This document shows positions 27,018 through 35,508 of a stretch of 64,000 bases of DNA, in pieces. A model generated the notes under the pieces. That model did no database searches. It saw only the letters and a list, made by a program, of their open reading frames with translations, and was not told where the DNA came from. This DNA comes from Nocardioides sp. (GTDB lineage: Bacteria > Actinomycetota > Actinomycetes > Propionibacteriales > Nocardioidaceae), in NCBI GenBank assembly GCA_037045645.1, contig JBAOIH010000010.1:62001-126000 (forward strand). Direction: 5' to 3'. The translations under genes were made by a program, and so were the position numbers. Every line of letters begins with the position of its first letter. Within the stretch, counting starts at the first letter, position 1.

Positions 27018-28541
27018 TCACACGTCGAACTTGACCCCTTGCGCGAGCGGGAGTTCGCCGGAGTAGTTGATCGTGTTGGTCGCACGCCGCATGTAGGACT
27101 TCCAGGCATCGGTGCCCGACTCGCGGCCCCCGCCGGTCTCCTTCTCGCCACCGAAGGCGCCACCGATCTCGGCACCCGAAGTGCCGATGTTGACGTTGGC
27201 GATCCCGCAGTCCGAGCCGCGCGCGGACAGGAACAACTCGGCCTCGGCTTGATCGGAGGTGAAGATGCTCGACGAGAGCCCCTGGGGCACTTCGTTGTTG
27301 AAGCCGATCGCGTCGTCGAGGTCGTCGTACGCCGTGATGTAGAGGATCGGCGCGAACGTCTCGGTGTGCATCACCTCGTCGTGGGACGGCATCGAGATGA
27401 CGGTCGGCTGCACGTAGTACGCGTCGGGGAACTCCTCGGAGAGCGCGCGCGACCCACCCGCGACGACCGTCCCGCCCGCGTCGACGGCCCGCGCGACTGC
27501 GGCGGTGAAGCCGTCGTACGCCCGCTCGTTGATCAGGGGCCCGACCAAAGTGCCCTCAACACGCGGGTCGCCGACCGGCAGCTTGGCGTACGCCGACGCG
27601 ATGCGATCGGTGAGTTCGGCGGCCACCGAGGTGTGCGCGATGACGCGGCGCATCGTGGTGCAGCGCTGCCCCGCGGTGCCTGCGGCCGAGAAGACCACGC
27701 CGCGCACCGTCAGGTCGAGATCGGCACTCGGAGTCACGATTGCCGCGTTGTTGCCACCGAGCTCGAGCAGGCACCGACCGAAGCGCGCGGCCACGATCGG
27801 CGCGACCTCGCCGCCCATCCGCGACGAACCGGTCGCGGACAGCAGCGCCACGGAGCGGTCAGCTGCCAGCGCCTCACCGACCGCGCGGTCACCGATCACG
27901 ACCTGACTGATCGCGGCGTCGTACCCCTGCTCGGTCAACGCCTGCTGCATCAACGCGTTGCAGGCCAGTGCGCACAGCGGCGCGGCTTCCGAGGGCTTCC
28001 AGACGACCGTGTCACCGGAGACCAGGGCCAGCGCGGTGTTCCACGACCACACCGCGACCGGGAAGTTGAACGCCGAGATCACGCCGACCACGCCGAGCGG
28101 GTGCCAGGTCTCCATCAGGCGGTGGCCGGGACGCTCCGACGGCATCGTGTAGCCATAGAGCTGCCGCGACAACCCGACCGCGAAGTCGCAGATGTCGATC
28201 ATCTCCTGCACCTCACCGAGCGCTTCGCTGGTGATCTTGCCGACCTCGATCGACACCAGGGTGCCGAGGTCTTCCTTGTGCTGCGACAGGAGTTCGCCGA
28301 AGCGCTTGATCAGGTTGCCGCGTACGGGCGCGGGGACGTCGCGCCACGTCGAGAACGCCTTGGAGGCAGCCGCGACCACGCCTGCGACGTCGTCGGCCGA
28401 GTCCCAGCGCAACGACGACACCACGGCACCGGTGAGCGGCGAGCGTCCTTCCTGGTCGCCAGCGTGAGCAGCCAGGTCGACCCCGCACGCGCGGGCAGCA
28501 GCCTCGGCCTCGACGCGCAGGTCGGTGGATACGTCGGTCAT
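27018..28541 (-). CDS. ALDH7-type semialdehyde dehydrogenase (piperideine-6-carboxylate)
   Basis: Aldehyde dehydrogenase of 507 residues most like the ALDH7/antiquitin group that oxidises 2-aminoadipate 6-semialdehyde (in equilibrium with piperideine-6-carboxylate) to 2-aminoadipate. It has N159 (SAFNFPVAVWSWN), K182, catalytic base E260 (ELGGNNAAIV) and nucleophile C294 (GQRCTT). The C-terminus INYSGELPLAQGVKFDV is typical of the group. The ATG at 28541 follows GGAGACACC. It is the last gene of a three-gene operon with a fused 2-oxoacid dehydrogenase E1 and a class III aminotransferase, which fits lysine breakdown through piperideine-6-carboxylate. Confidence 0.85.
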   Translation of the reverse strand: MTDVSTDLRVEAEAAARACGVDLAAHAGDQEGRSPLTGAVVSSLRWDSADDVAGVVAAASKAFSTWRDVPAPVRGNLIKRFGELLSQHKEDLGTLVSIEVGKITSEALGEVQEMIDICDFAVGLSRQLYGYTMPSERPGHRLMETWHPLGVVGVISAFNFPVAVWSWNTALALVSGDTVVWKPSEAAPLCALACNALMQQALTEQGYDAAISQVVIGDRAVGEALAADRSVALLSATGSSRMGGEVAPIVAARFGRCLLELGGNNAAIVTPSADLDLTVRGVVFSAAGTAGQRCTTMRRVIAHTSVAAELTDRIASAYAKLPVGDPRVEGTLVGPLINERAYDGFTAAVARAVDAGGTVVAGGSRALSEEFPDAYYVQPTVISMPSHDEVMHTETFAPILYITAYDDLDDAIGFNNEVPQGLSSSIFTSDQAEAELFLSARGSDCGIANVNIGTSGAEIGGAFGGEKETGGGRESGTDAWKSYMRRATNTINYSGELPLAQGVKFDV

Positions 28542-28560
28542 GGTGTCTCCTTGGGATTGG

Positions 28561-30702
28561 TCAGCCACGCAGGGCTGCGACGATCTGGTCCTCGCTCAGC
28601 AGCACGGTGGCCGCGCCGGGGCCGAGGGGGATGAACGTGTCTTCGCTGTTGAGCCGGGTGATGGTGCCGTCGTAGCCAGCGTCCACCAGCGCGGCCACGA
28701 TGCCTTCGGCCACACCCCCACTGTGCCGGGTCTCGTCGGCGACGACCACCCTGGAGTAGCGCGCGGCATGAGCACACATCTCTTCGACGGGCAGCGGCGA
28801 GAGCCAACGCAGGTCGAGGACGTCGGCGGGTACGCCCGCCTGATGCACCGCGCGTCGGGACAAGTGGACGCCGTTGCCGAACGTGATGACCAACGTGTCA
28901 ACCGCCGCGCCGTCGGCATACAGGGTCGTACGCCCCAACTCAGCGATCGGCTCCCACGCCTCGGGTGCGGCGTACGACGCGAGCAAGCCGCCGTCGCCGT
29001 CGACCACGTCTCGCGAGTGATAGAGCGCGATGGGTTCGAGGAGTACGCAGACCCGTCCCTCGACCCGGGCCAGCGCGGCCATCGTGCGCAGCATCCGAGG
29101 CGCCTCGGCCGCACACGACGGCACACCCAGGATCAAGCCGGGAATGTCGCGCAGCACGGCCACCGAGTTGTCGTTGTGGAAGTGCCCGCCGAAGCCGCGC
29201 TGATAGGCCAGGCCCGCGATGCGTACGACCATCGGGTTCTGGAACTGCCCGTTGCTGAAGAAGCGCAGCGATGCGGCCTCACCGCGCAGTTGGTCCTCGG
29301 CGTTGTGCAGGTAGGCCAGGTATTGGATCTCGGGAATCGGCAGCGCGCCCGAGACGCCCGCACCCAACGCGACGCCGAGGATGGTCTGCTCGTCGAGCAG
29401 GGTGTCGAAGACCCGAGAGGCACCGAAGCGTTTGCGCAGTCCGCGCGTCACGCCGTAGACACCACCCTTGACGCCGACGTCCTCGCCGAACACCAACGTG
29501 CTGTCGTCGTACGCCATCAGGTCGGTCAGCGCCGCGTTGATCGACTGGGCGAGCGTCAACGGCGGACCCTCCTCGGGCAGGTTGCCGTGCACGTGGAGTC
29601 GGCGATCACGACCCGCAGACAACGTTGCCGCCTTAGCCACCTCGTCGGCCGATGTCGCGACGAGGGGGGCCATCACCTCAGCCGGCGTCGCCAGGTGGGT
29701 CACGGGAAGGGACGTAGCCGCCTCGGCAACCTCGCGGCGTACGTCCTCGTAACGCGCCGCGACGTCGGCCGGGTCGACTCCGGCGAGGATCAGCGCGCGG
29801 GCCGTGCCGAGCAGTGGATCGAGTGGGTGGTCGGCGGCGATCTCCTTGCTGCTGCGATAGGCGATCTCGGCGTCGGAGCCGGCGTGGCCGAGGAACCGTA
29901 CGGTCTTCAGGTGCAGTATCGCGGGGCGGCGGCGTTCGCGGATCGACGCCACCACCTCGTGGCAGACGCGCAGCGTCTCGTCCGGGTCCGACCCGTCGGC
30001 GAAGTGGTAGTCGATGGCGGGGTGGCTGGCCAGGGAACGCGCGGTCCAACCCGCGGGCGTACGCACGCTGATGCCGATGCCGTTGTCTTCGCAGACGAAG
30101 AGGAGCGGGAGGGGTACGCCCTGGTGGCTCAGGTAACCGGCGGCGTTGAAGGCACCGGTCGCGGTCGAGTGGTTGGCAGATGCGTCACCGAAGGACGTCA
30201 CGACGACGGCGTCGCGCGGCCAGCGGGTCCTCGTACGCCCGATGGTGAAGGCCACGCCCAACGCTCGCGGCAGATGTGAGGCGATGGTCGAGGTCTGCGG
30301 AATGATCGCCAGATCTGGGTGACCGATCACCTTGTGGCGACCACCCGAGATCGGATCGTCGACACCGCACATGTGCGACAGCAGTAGGTCGTCTATCGCA
30401 GAGCCCGCGACCTGCCCCGCGCGGGCGGCGAAGAAGGCGCCGCTGCGATAGTGCAACAGCGCTGGATCGCTCGGTCGCAACGCCAGGGCTACGGCCGCGT
30501 TGGCTTCATGCCCGGCAGAGGAGATCGTGTAGAAGGCCCGCCCCTGCTTTTGGAGTTCGCGAGCCGCGAAGTCGACGTGTCGGCTGCGCAGTTGCGCGGT
30601 GAAGAGCGCGTCCAGGGTCTGGCGTGCGGCACTCGGAACCGGACCTGACGGCGGCTGCTGGGACCAGGCCAGGACCTGATCGCGGAAGTGCTGGTCGATC
30701 AT
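28561..30702 (-). CDS. Fused alpha-beta E1 of a thiamine-diphosphate 2-oxoacid dehydrogenase
   Basis: One 713-residue chain. Residues about 1-340 are an E1 alpha domain with the thiamine-diphosphate motif starting GDASANHSTATGAFNAAGYL and continuing to CEDNGIGIS. Residues about 380-713 are an E1 beta domain (LVFGEDVGVKGGVYGVTRGL, then a transketolase C-terminal domain with VVVADETRHSGGVAEGIVAA). It decarboxylates a 2-oxoacid and passes the acyl group to a lipoyl E2. Branched-chain E1 enzymes usually have separate subunits. No E2 or E3 gene is nearby, so it must use components from elsewhere. The operon suggests a lysine-derived substrate such as 2-oxoadipate, but a branched-chain oxoacid cannot be excluded. 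Confidence 0.82.
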   Translation of the reverse strand: MIDQHFRDQVLAWSQQPPSGPVPSAARQTLDALFTAQLRSRHVDFAARELQKQGRAFYTISSAGHEANAAVALALRPSDPALLHYRSGAFFAARAGQVAGSAIDDLLLSHMCGVDDPISGGRHKVIGHPDLAIIPQTSTIASHLPRALGVAFTIGRTRTRWPRDAVVVTSFGDASANHSTATGAFNAAGYLSHQGVPLPLLFVCEDNGIGISVRTPAGWTARSLASHPAIDYHFADGSDPDETLRVCHEVVASIRERRRPAILHLKTVRFLGHAGSDAEIAYRSSKEIAADHPLDPLLGTARALILAGVDPADVAARYEDVRREVAEAATSLPVTHLATPAEVMAPLVATSADEVAKAATLSAGRDRRLHVHGNLPEEGPPLTLAQSINAALTDLMAYDDSTLVFGEDVGVKGGVYGVTRGLRKRFGASRVFDTLLDEQTILGVALGAGVSGALPIPEIQYLAYLHNAEDQLRGEAASLRFFSNGQFQNPMVVRIAGLAYQRGFGGHFHNDNSVAVLRDIPGLILGVPSCAAEAPRMLRTMAALARVEGRVCVLLEPIALYHSRDVVDGDGGLLASYAAPEAWEPIAELGRTTLYADGAAVDTLVITFGNGVHLSRRAVHQAGVPADVLDLRWLSPLPVEEMCAHAARYSRVVVADETRHSGGVAEGIVAALVDAGYDGTITRLNSEDTFIPLGPGAATVLLSEDQIVAALRG

Positions 30703-30713
30703 CTCGATTCAGA

Positions 30714-32225
30714 TCATGCCGTGCGGTCGTCAGTCCGGCCCGCACCGGCGCGCAGACCCGCCCGTACGAGGTCGACGACGAGGTCGAGCTCCTCGCTCGT
30801 GCAGTCGAAGGTCGGCGTGAACCGCAGCGAACTCGCACCCCCGTGAATCACCCCGAGGCCCTCACGACGCAACCACTCCTCCAGCGAGTCGGTGCCATAG
30901 ATCTTGTGCCCGGCGATCTCCAGGGAGACCAGCAGCCCGGTGCCCTGGGCGCCGACCGCGACACCTGGGAACTCGTCCCTGAGCGCGTCCAGTTTGGCGG
31001 TGAGTTCGTCGCCGCGCGCGACGATATTGGCGCGCAACTCGGTGGTCATGTGCTCCAGGACGGTCGCGCCGATCGACATCGCCCGCGGGTTGCCGGTCAT
31101 GGTGTTGCCATATGTCCCGCGCTGATAGATCGCGACTGCACGCGGCCCGAGCGCAAGGGTGGACAGCGGGTATTGCCCCGCCTGGATCGCCTTGCTGAAA
31201 CTCTCCATGTCGGGGGCGTCGCACCCGGCGTACTCCGGATAGTCGACGACGCTGAGCACCCCCTTCGTACGCAGCCCAGCCTGCACCGAGTCGATCAGCA
31301 GCAGCGAGCCGTGCTCGGTCGCCAGGCGGCGCGCGGCCTGATAGAACTCGCGGGTGATCTGATAGCCGGGATTGCCCTCGCCCATTACGGGTTCGAGGGC
31401 GACGAGTTCGATGAACCAGCCGTTCTGCTCGGCGTCGGCGAAGGCACTCTCCAGCGCGGCGACGTCGCCGGATTCCACGACGAGCACCGAGTCTTCGGTG
31501 GCAAAGCTGGCGAGCCGCTCGTCATAGGTGGAGCGGCTTGAGTCAGACAGCAGCGCGGGGCGCTCCGTACGCCCGTGGAACGCGCCCTTCTGCACCAGGC
31601 GCTTGACCGTGGCACCCTCGCGGGCACCGCCGGGACCGACGACCGTACGCGAGAGAGTGTCGGCGATCCGGCAGGCCAGCGACATCGCCTCCGAGCCCGA
31701 GTTGAGCGACATGAATCCGGCGTACGGGCACTGGTCCTGTTGGCCGATCTCGCGCATCAGCGCGTCGGTGAAACGGCGCTGCGCCGGATGGGCGGTCATC
31801 ACGTTGGCCATCGGCTGCTCGTGGGCGAGGGCGGCGATCACGAAGTCGGGGTTGTGGCCCCAACCGAGCATCCCGTACCCGCCGGTGTCATAGAGCACCG
31901 CGCCCTTGAGCGTGACCTGCCACGGCCCCTTGGCGCCCGCCGCCACGAACGGGTTGACCGCGTCGGGGTCGTAGAAGTTGTGCAGCCCGGCCTGACACCA
32001 GTCGACCTGCTCGGCCTCGTCTTGGTCCAAGAAGGCGGGGTCGAGAGTGCGAGCCGTCGCCACCGCGGACTCCACCGCGGCGAGCAGGCGTGGATCGCGC
32101 TTGCCGAACTGCGCGATCAGTTCGTCGCTGAGTCCGGTCGTACGCCGGTCCCCACCGCTGGCGCGCAGCGGCGTGAGTGCGGCCAGGGCCGCCTGACCGG
32201 TGTCGACTTCCACAGACATCACCAT
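30714..32225 (-). CDS. Class III aminotransferase, probable lysine 6-aminotransferase
   Basis: PLP enzyme of 503 residues (501 if the second ATG at 32219 is used). The fold-type I core is clear: MSLNSGSEAMSLACRIAD for cofactor phosphate binding, LLLIDSVQAGLRTKG with the cofactor-binding Asp, SFSKAIQAGQYP with the PLP lysine, and YGNTMTGNPRAMSIG. First gene of an operon with E1 and the semialdehyde dehydrogenase (gaps of 11 and 19 bp). Transfer of lysine's epsilon-amino group would give the semialdehyde substrate of the last gene, so I infer lysine 6-aminotransferase. The sequence alone only shows a class III aminotransferase. Confidence 0.75.
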   Translation of the reverse strand: MVMSVEVDTGQAALAALTPLRASGGDRRTTGLSDELIAQFGKRDPRLLAAVESAVATARTLDPAFLDQDEAEQVDWCQAGLHNFYDPDAVNPFVAAGAKGPWQVTLKGAVLYDTGGYGMLGWGHNPDFVIAALAHEQPMANVMTAHPAQRRFTDALMREIGQQDQCPYAGFMSLNSGSEAMSLACRIADTLSRTVVGPGGAREGATVKRLVQKGAFHGRTERPALLSDSSRSTYDERLASFATEDSVLVVESGDVAALESAFADAEQNGWFIELVALEPVMGEGNPGYQITREFYQAARRLATEHGSLLLIDSVQAGLRTKGVLSVVDYPEYAGCDAPDMESFSKAIQAGQYPLSTLALGPRAVAIYQRGTYGNTMTGNPRAMSIGATVLEHMTTELRANIVARGDELTAKLDALRDEFPGVAVGAQGTGLLVSLEIAGHKIYGTDSLEEWLRREGLGVIHGGASSLRFTPTFDCTSEELDLVVDLVRAGLRAGAGRTDDRTA

Positions 32226-32288
32226 GTGACCAGGGTCACGCGCGAAAGATTTTCTGTCAATGGGCCGGGCGTACGTGAATCTTCCGGC

Positions 32289-33149
32289 CTAGAGGAACCG
32301 CGGGTGTCGGTGCATGTCCTTATAGAGCAGATATCGGAACCTGCCCGGTCCCCCGGCGTAACAGGCTTGGGGGCAGAAGGCGCGCAGCCACATGAAGTCA
32401 CCGGCCTCGACCTCGACCCAGTCCTTGTTGAGCAGATAGACCGCCTTGCCCTCCAACACATAGAGGCCGTGCTCCATCACGTGCGTCTCCGGGAACGGGA
32501 TCGCGCCGCCGGGGCCGAAGTTCACGATGTTGACGTGCATGTCGTGGCGTACGTCGTCGGGGTCGACGAAGCGTTGCGTCCCCCACGCGCCGTCGGTGCC
32601 GGGCATCTCGGTGGGCGGGTGGTCGTCCTCGTGGGTGACGAACGCTTCGGGAGTCTCCAGGCCCTCGACGGCTTGATGGCGCTTGCGGATCCAGTGGAAG
32701 ACGGCGTTCTCGTCTTGGGCGGGGTTGTGCAGGGTCCATTGCGCCCGGGGCGGGAGGAAGACGTACGACCCGGGGCGCAGATCGTGAGTCTCGACTTCGC
32801 TCGACCGGCTCGGGTCGCTCGACCCGCTCGTCGTCAGCGTGAGGGTGGGCGCGCCGCCGACGACGAACAGCACCGCCTCGGCCTCGGGATCGGTCTCCGG
32901 GTGGTCGGACCCGCCGCCGGGTGCCACCTCGGCGATGTATTGGCTGAACGTCTCGGCGAAGCCGGTCAGCGGTCGCGCGATCGTCCAGAACCTCGTGCCC
33001 TCCCAGAAGGGCAACCGGTTGATCACGATGTCGCGCATGGTGCCGCGCGGCAGGACGGCGTACGCGTCGGTGAAGACCGCGCGCCCGGAGTCCTTGGTGG
33101 TGAGTTCGGTCTGGCCCGGATGGCCGGCGGTGGGGACGTAGTAGTTCAT
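32289..33149 (-). CDS. allE: (S)-ureidoglycine aminohydrolase
   Basis: Bicupin of 286 residues that releases ammonia from ureidoglycine to give ureidoglycolate. It begins MNYYVPTAGHPGQTELTTKD, as usual for the family. The C-terminal cupin has the metal site IVNFGPGGAIPFPETHVMEH and the conserved end AFCPQACYAGGPGRFRYLLY. The ATG at 33149 overlaps the allB stop (ATGA). It acts after allantoinase and an allantoate amidohydrolase; no allantoate amidohydrolase gene is present in this window. Residues about 107-119 (GSSDPSRSSE) form a short low-complexity loop. Confidence 0.88.
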   Translation of the reverse strand: MNYYVPTAGHPGQTELTTKDSGRAVFTDAYAVLPRGTMRDIVINRLPFWEGTRFWTIARPLTGFAETFSQYIAEVAPGGGSDHPETDPEAEAVLFVVGGAPTLTLTTSGSSDPSRSSEVETHDLRPGSYVFLPPRAQWTLHNPAQDENAVFHWIRKRHQAVEGLETPEAFVTHEDDHPPTEMPGTDGAWGTQRFVDPDDVRHDMHVNIVNFGPGGAIPFPETHVMEHGLYVLEGKAVYLLNKDWVEVEAGDFMWLRAFCPQACYAGGPGRFRYLLYKDMHRHPRFL

Positions 33150-34648
33150 CGGGTCCTCTCGATCAGCTCTCCGCGAGGGGCTGCGTCTAGATCGACTTCC
33201 TCGCCCGCGAGGTAGGTGCGGCGTACGACTCCGTGGAGGGTGTGCCCGGCGTAGGGCGAGACGGGGTTTTTGTGGTGCAGTCGGGTCACGTCGACCTCGA
33301 AGGTCTCGTCGGGCGCGAGGACGGCCAGGTCGGCGCGGGCACCGACGGCGATCCTTCCGCGATCGGTGAGGCCGACCCGATCAGCGGTCGCGGTCGCCAT
33401 CCAGCCGATCACGTCGGCGAGCGGGATACGCCTTCGCCGGGCCGCGGTCCAGGTTGCCGCGAGCCCGAGTTGGAGGCCGGCGATGCCTCCCCACGCGTCC
33501 GCGAAGTCACCGGTGTCGAGTTGCTTCAGGTCGACAGTCGAGGGTGAGTGGTCGGTGACGACGTAGTCGATGTCGCCGTCGACGAGCCCTGCCCAGAGTG
33601 CATCGCGGTTGGCGCCGTCGCGGATCGGTGGGCAGCACTTGAATTGAGTGCCGCCCTCGGGCACCTCGGCTGCGTCGAAGAACAGGTAGTGCGGACAGGT
33701 CTCGATGGTGAGATCGATGCCAGCCTCGCGGGCTTTGCGTACGGCCGGGATCGCGTCGCTGGCACTCAGATGCACGATGTGCGCCTTGCCGCGCGTCGCG
33801 CGGGCTGTGTCGATGACCAGGTCGATCGCGCGGGCCTCGGCCTGGGTCGGCCGCGAGTCGAGGAAGGGTGTGTACGACCGCCCGTGCGCGCAGTCGCCGA
33901 TCAGGTCACCGGACTCGGCATGCGCGATCAGCAGCGCACCCAACCGCGCGGTCTCGGTCATCGCCTCGACGAACTGTCGTGCGTCGAGTGGTGCGAACTC
34001 CTCGACGCCGCTGTCGAGCAGGAAGCACTTGAACCCGAACACGCCGGCGTCGTGCAACGGCTCTAGGTCGGTCAGGTTGCCTGGCACCGCGCCGCCCCAG
34101 AAGCCGACATCGACGTACGCCTGTCCCCGCGCGGCCTCCTTCTTGGCTTGGAGCGCTCTTGTGGTCGTGGTGGCCGGGATGGAGTTGAGCGGCATGTCGA
34201 GGATCGTGGTGACCCCGCCGGCTGCGGCGGCTCGGGTGGCGGACGCGAAGCCCTCCCACTCGGTGCGGCCGGGCTCGTTGACGTGGACGTGCGTGTCGAC
34301 CAGGCCGGGGATCAGGACCTCGTCATCGCGCAGAGTGATGATCTGTGGTTTCGAGACGGCGCTGCGCGCCTCCTCAACCACCGGGCTTGTGGGCTCCCCC
34401 GGGAACGGTTTCGAGACGGCGCTGCGCGCCTCCTCAACCACCGGACTTGTGGACTCCCCCGGGAACGGTTTCGAGACGGCGCTGCGCGCCTCCTCAACCA
34501 CCGGGGCCGCTCTCGGTGGTTGAGGAGCCGCCGAAGGCGGCGTCTCGAAACCATCCACACAGATCGCGACGATCAGGCCGTCTTCGATCGTCACCTCGGC
34601 GGGCACCTCGCGGCCGTCGATGATGGCGCGCGGGGCGCGGATGATCAT
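33146..34648 (-). CDS. allB: Allantoinase with in-frame repeat insert
   Basis: Hydrolyses allantoin to allantoate. The 500-residue amidohydrolase has the metal ligands of DTHVHVNEPGRTEWEGF (H120, H122), the lysine of FGFKCFLLDSG, histidines in LIAHAESGD and AHIVHLSASD, and the aspartate of VVTDHSPSTV. Residues about 32-102 are foreign. Four palindromic repeats (34347-34552) are translated in frame, giving GFETPPSAAPQPP and then three times PVVEEARSAVSKP with a FPGESTS-type spacer. This lies in the small N-terminal beta domain before the barrel, where a loop may be tolerated. Start at 34648 shares a base with the uraH stop. Confidence 0.9.
   Translation of the reverse strand: MIIRAPRAIIDGREVPAEVTIEDGLIVAICVDGFETPPSAAPQPPRAAPVVEEARSAVSKPFPGESTSPVVEEARSAVSKPFPGEPTSPVVEEARSAVSKPQIITLRDDEVLIPGLVDTHVHVNEPGRTEWEGFASATRAAAAGGVTTILDMPLNSIPATTTTRALQAKKEAARGQAYVDVGFWGGAVPGNLTDLEPLHDAGVFGFKCFLLDSGVEEFAPLDARQFVEAMTETARLGALLIAHAESGDLIGDCAHGRSYTPFLDSRPTQAEARAIDLVIDTARATRGKAHIVHLSASDAIPAVRKAREAGIDLTIETCPHYLFFDAAEVPEGGTQFKCCPPIRDGANRDALWAGLVDGDIDYVVTDHSPSTVDLKQLDTGDFADAWGGIAGLQLGLAATWTAARRRRIPLADVIGWMATATADRVGLTDRGRIAVGARADLAVLAPDETFEVDVTRLHHKNPVSPYAGHTLHGVVRRTYLAGEEVDLDAAPRGELIERTR
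34347..34552. repeat. Four palindromic repeats inside allB
   Basis: Three forward copies start at 34347, 34407 and 34467 (60-bp period, with the spacer GGGCTTGTGGGCTCCCCCGG or a near copy). A reverse copy lies at 34515-34552. All 206 bp stay open in the allB frame. Confidence 0.9.
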
Positions 34649-34986
34649 CAGGAGCCTCGATAGGTGGAGTACGCGAAGGGCGACAACAGCAGCGGCACGT
34701 GGTGGTGTGCCGCGGCATCGGTCACGGTGAAGACGACCTCGGCATAGGGATAGAAGTAGTCGTGGATGCCGACCGCGTCGAACCAGGCGGCCGTCTCGAA
34801 GCGCATCCGATAGGTGCCCTCGGCCAGGTCCAGGCCCTCGGTGAGTTCGGGGCATCGCCCGTCGGCGTTGGTGAGACCGGACCCGAGGTCCTGCACCACG
34901 TCGCCTTCAATGCGACCAAGCGTGATCGACAACCCGACCGCAGGACGGCCATGTGTCGCGTCGAGCACGTGCGTGGAGATCGTCAC
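34648..34986 (-). CDS. uraH: 5-hydroxyisourate hydrolase
   Basis: Transthyretin-related protein of 112 residues that opens 5-hydroxyisourate, the product of uricase. Family markers are the start MTISTHVLDATHGRPAVGL (conserved His), the central Arg of TYRMRFE and the C-terminal PLLLSPFAYSTYRGS, which carries the Tyr-Arg-Gly-Ser tail diagnostic of the hydrolase as opposed to transthyretin. Its ATG overlaps the uraD stop (ATGA). Confidence 0.95.
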   Translation of the reverse strand: MTISTHVLDATHGRPAVGLSITLGRIEGDVVQDLGSGLTNADGRCPELTEGLDLAEGTYRMRFETAAWFDAVGIHDYFYPYAEVVFTVTDAAAHHHVPLLLSPFAYSTYRGS

Positions 34987-35498
34987 GTGCCCTCCTCGGT
35001 TGCGGCAGACCCGAACGCCGAGGTGAGGCGCAGCCGGGTGATCTTGGCGAGGTTCTCCTTGACGATCTGCAACTCCTCGGCCGGGTCGTTGCCGAGTCGC
35101 GATTGCAGGATCGCCAGCAGCTCCTCGGCACTGCGCCCGGCCGCGGCGACCAGATAGATCCGGCCGAAGCGCGCCTCGTACTCCTCATTCCCGCGCGCCA
35201 TCGCCGTCTTGAGTTCGGCGTCCGCGGCGCTCATCCCGGCCTGTTCGGACGACGACCGCGCCGCCTCGTCCTTGCCGAGGGACGCGCCCGCCTTCTCGCC
35301 GATCCTCGGGTGCCCGGCCAGCGTTTCGTCGATCCCGGCCTCGGTCAGCGACAAGATGATCCGATCGGACTCGGCAAGCAGCGACTCGAGGTCGCCGTAC
35401 GGGCGTCCCGCGATCAGCCGGGTGACCCAGGTGTCGGACCGGGTCAGGCCGAGCAACTGCGGCCCGAGTTCGGCGTCGGGAATGGTGTCGAACCTCAT
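34983..35498 (-). CDS. uraD: OHCU decarboxylase
   Basis: Converts 2-oxo-4-hydroxy-4-carboxy-5-ureidoimidazoline to (S)-allantoin. The 171-residue protein has the family motif GHPRIGEKA with the catalytic His, followed by EQAGMSAADAELKTAMARGN and YEARFGRIYLVAAAGRS. The start is ATG 35498, preceded by AGGGGCC; an upstream in-frame extension overlaps the uricase stop region and is not conserved in character. It lies between uox and uraH in pathway order. Confidence 0.93.
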   Translation of the reverse strand: MRFDTIPDAELGPQLLGLTRSDTWVTRLIAGRPYGDLESLLAESDRIILSLTEAGIDETLAGHPRIGEKAGASLGKDEAARSSSEQAGMSAADAELKTAMARGNEEYEARFGRIYLVAAAGRSAEELLAILQSRLGNDPAEELQIVKENLAKITRLRLTSAFGSAATEEGT

Positions 35499-35508
35499 CG
35501 CTGGCCCC

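Noticed and set aside
26253..28634. Very long plus-strand open frame (793 codons) over the repeat array and the dehydrogenase gene
   Set aside because: It is antisense to the well-supported ALDH7 gene and runs through the repeat array and IstB debris; the codon pattern is that of a GC-rich shadow frame.
31575..33215. Plus-strand open frame of 546 codons opposite the aminotransferase and allE
   Set aside because: Antisense to two clearly identified genes and spans the gap between them.
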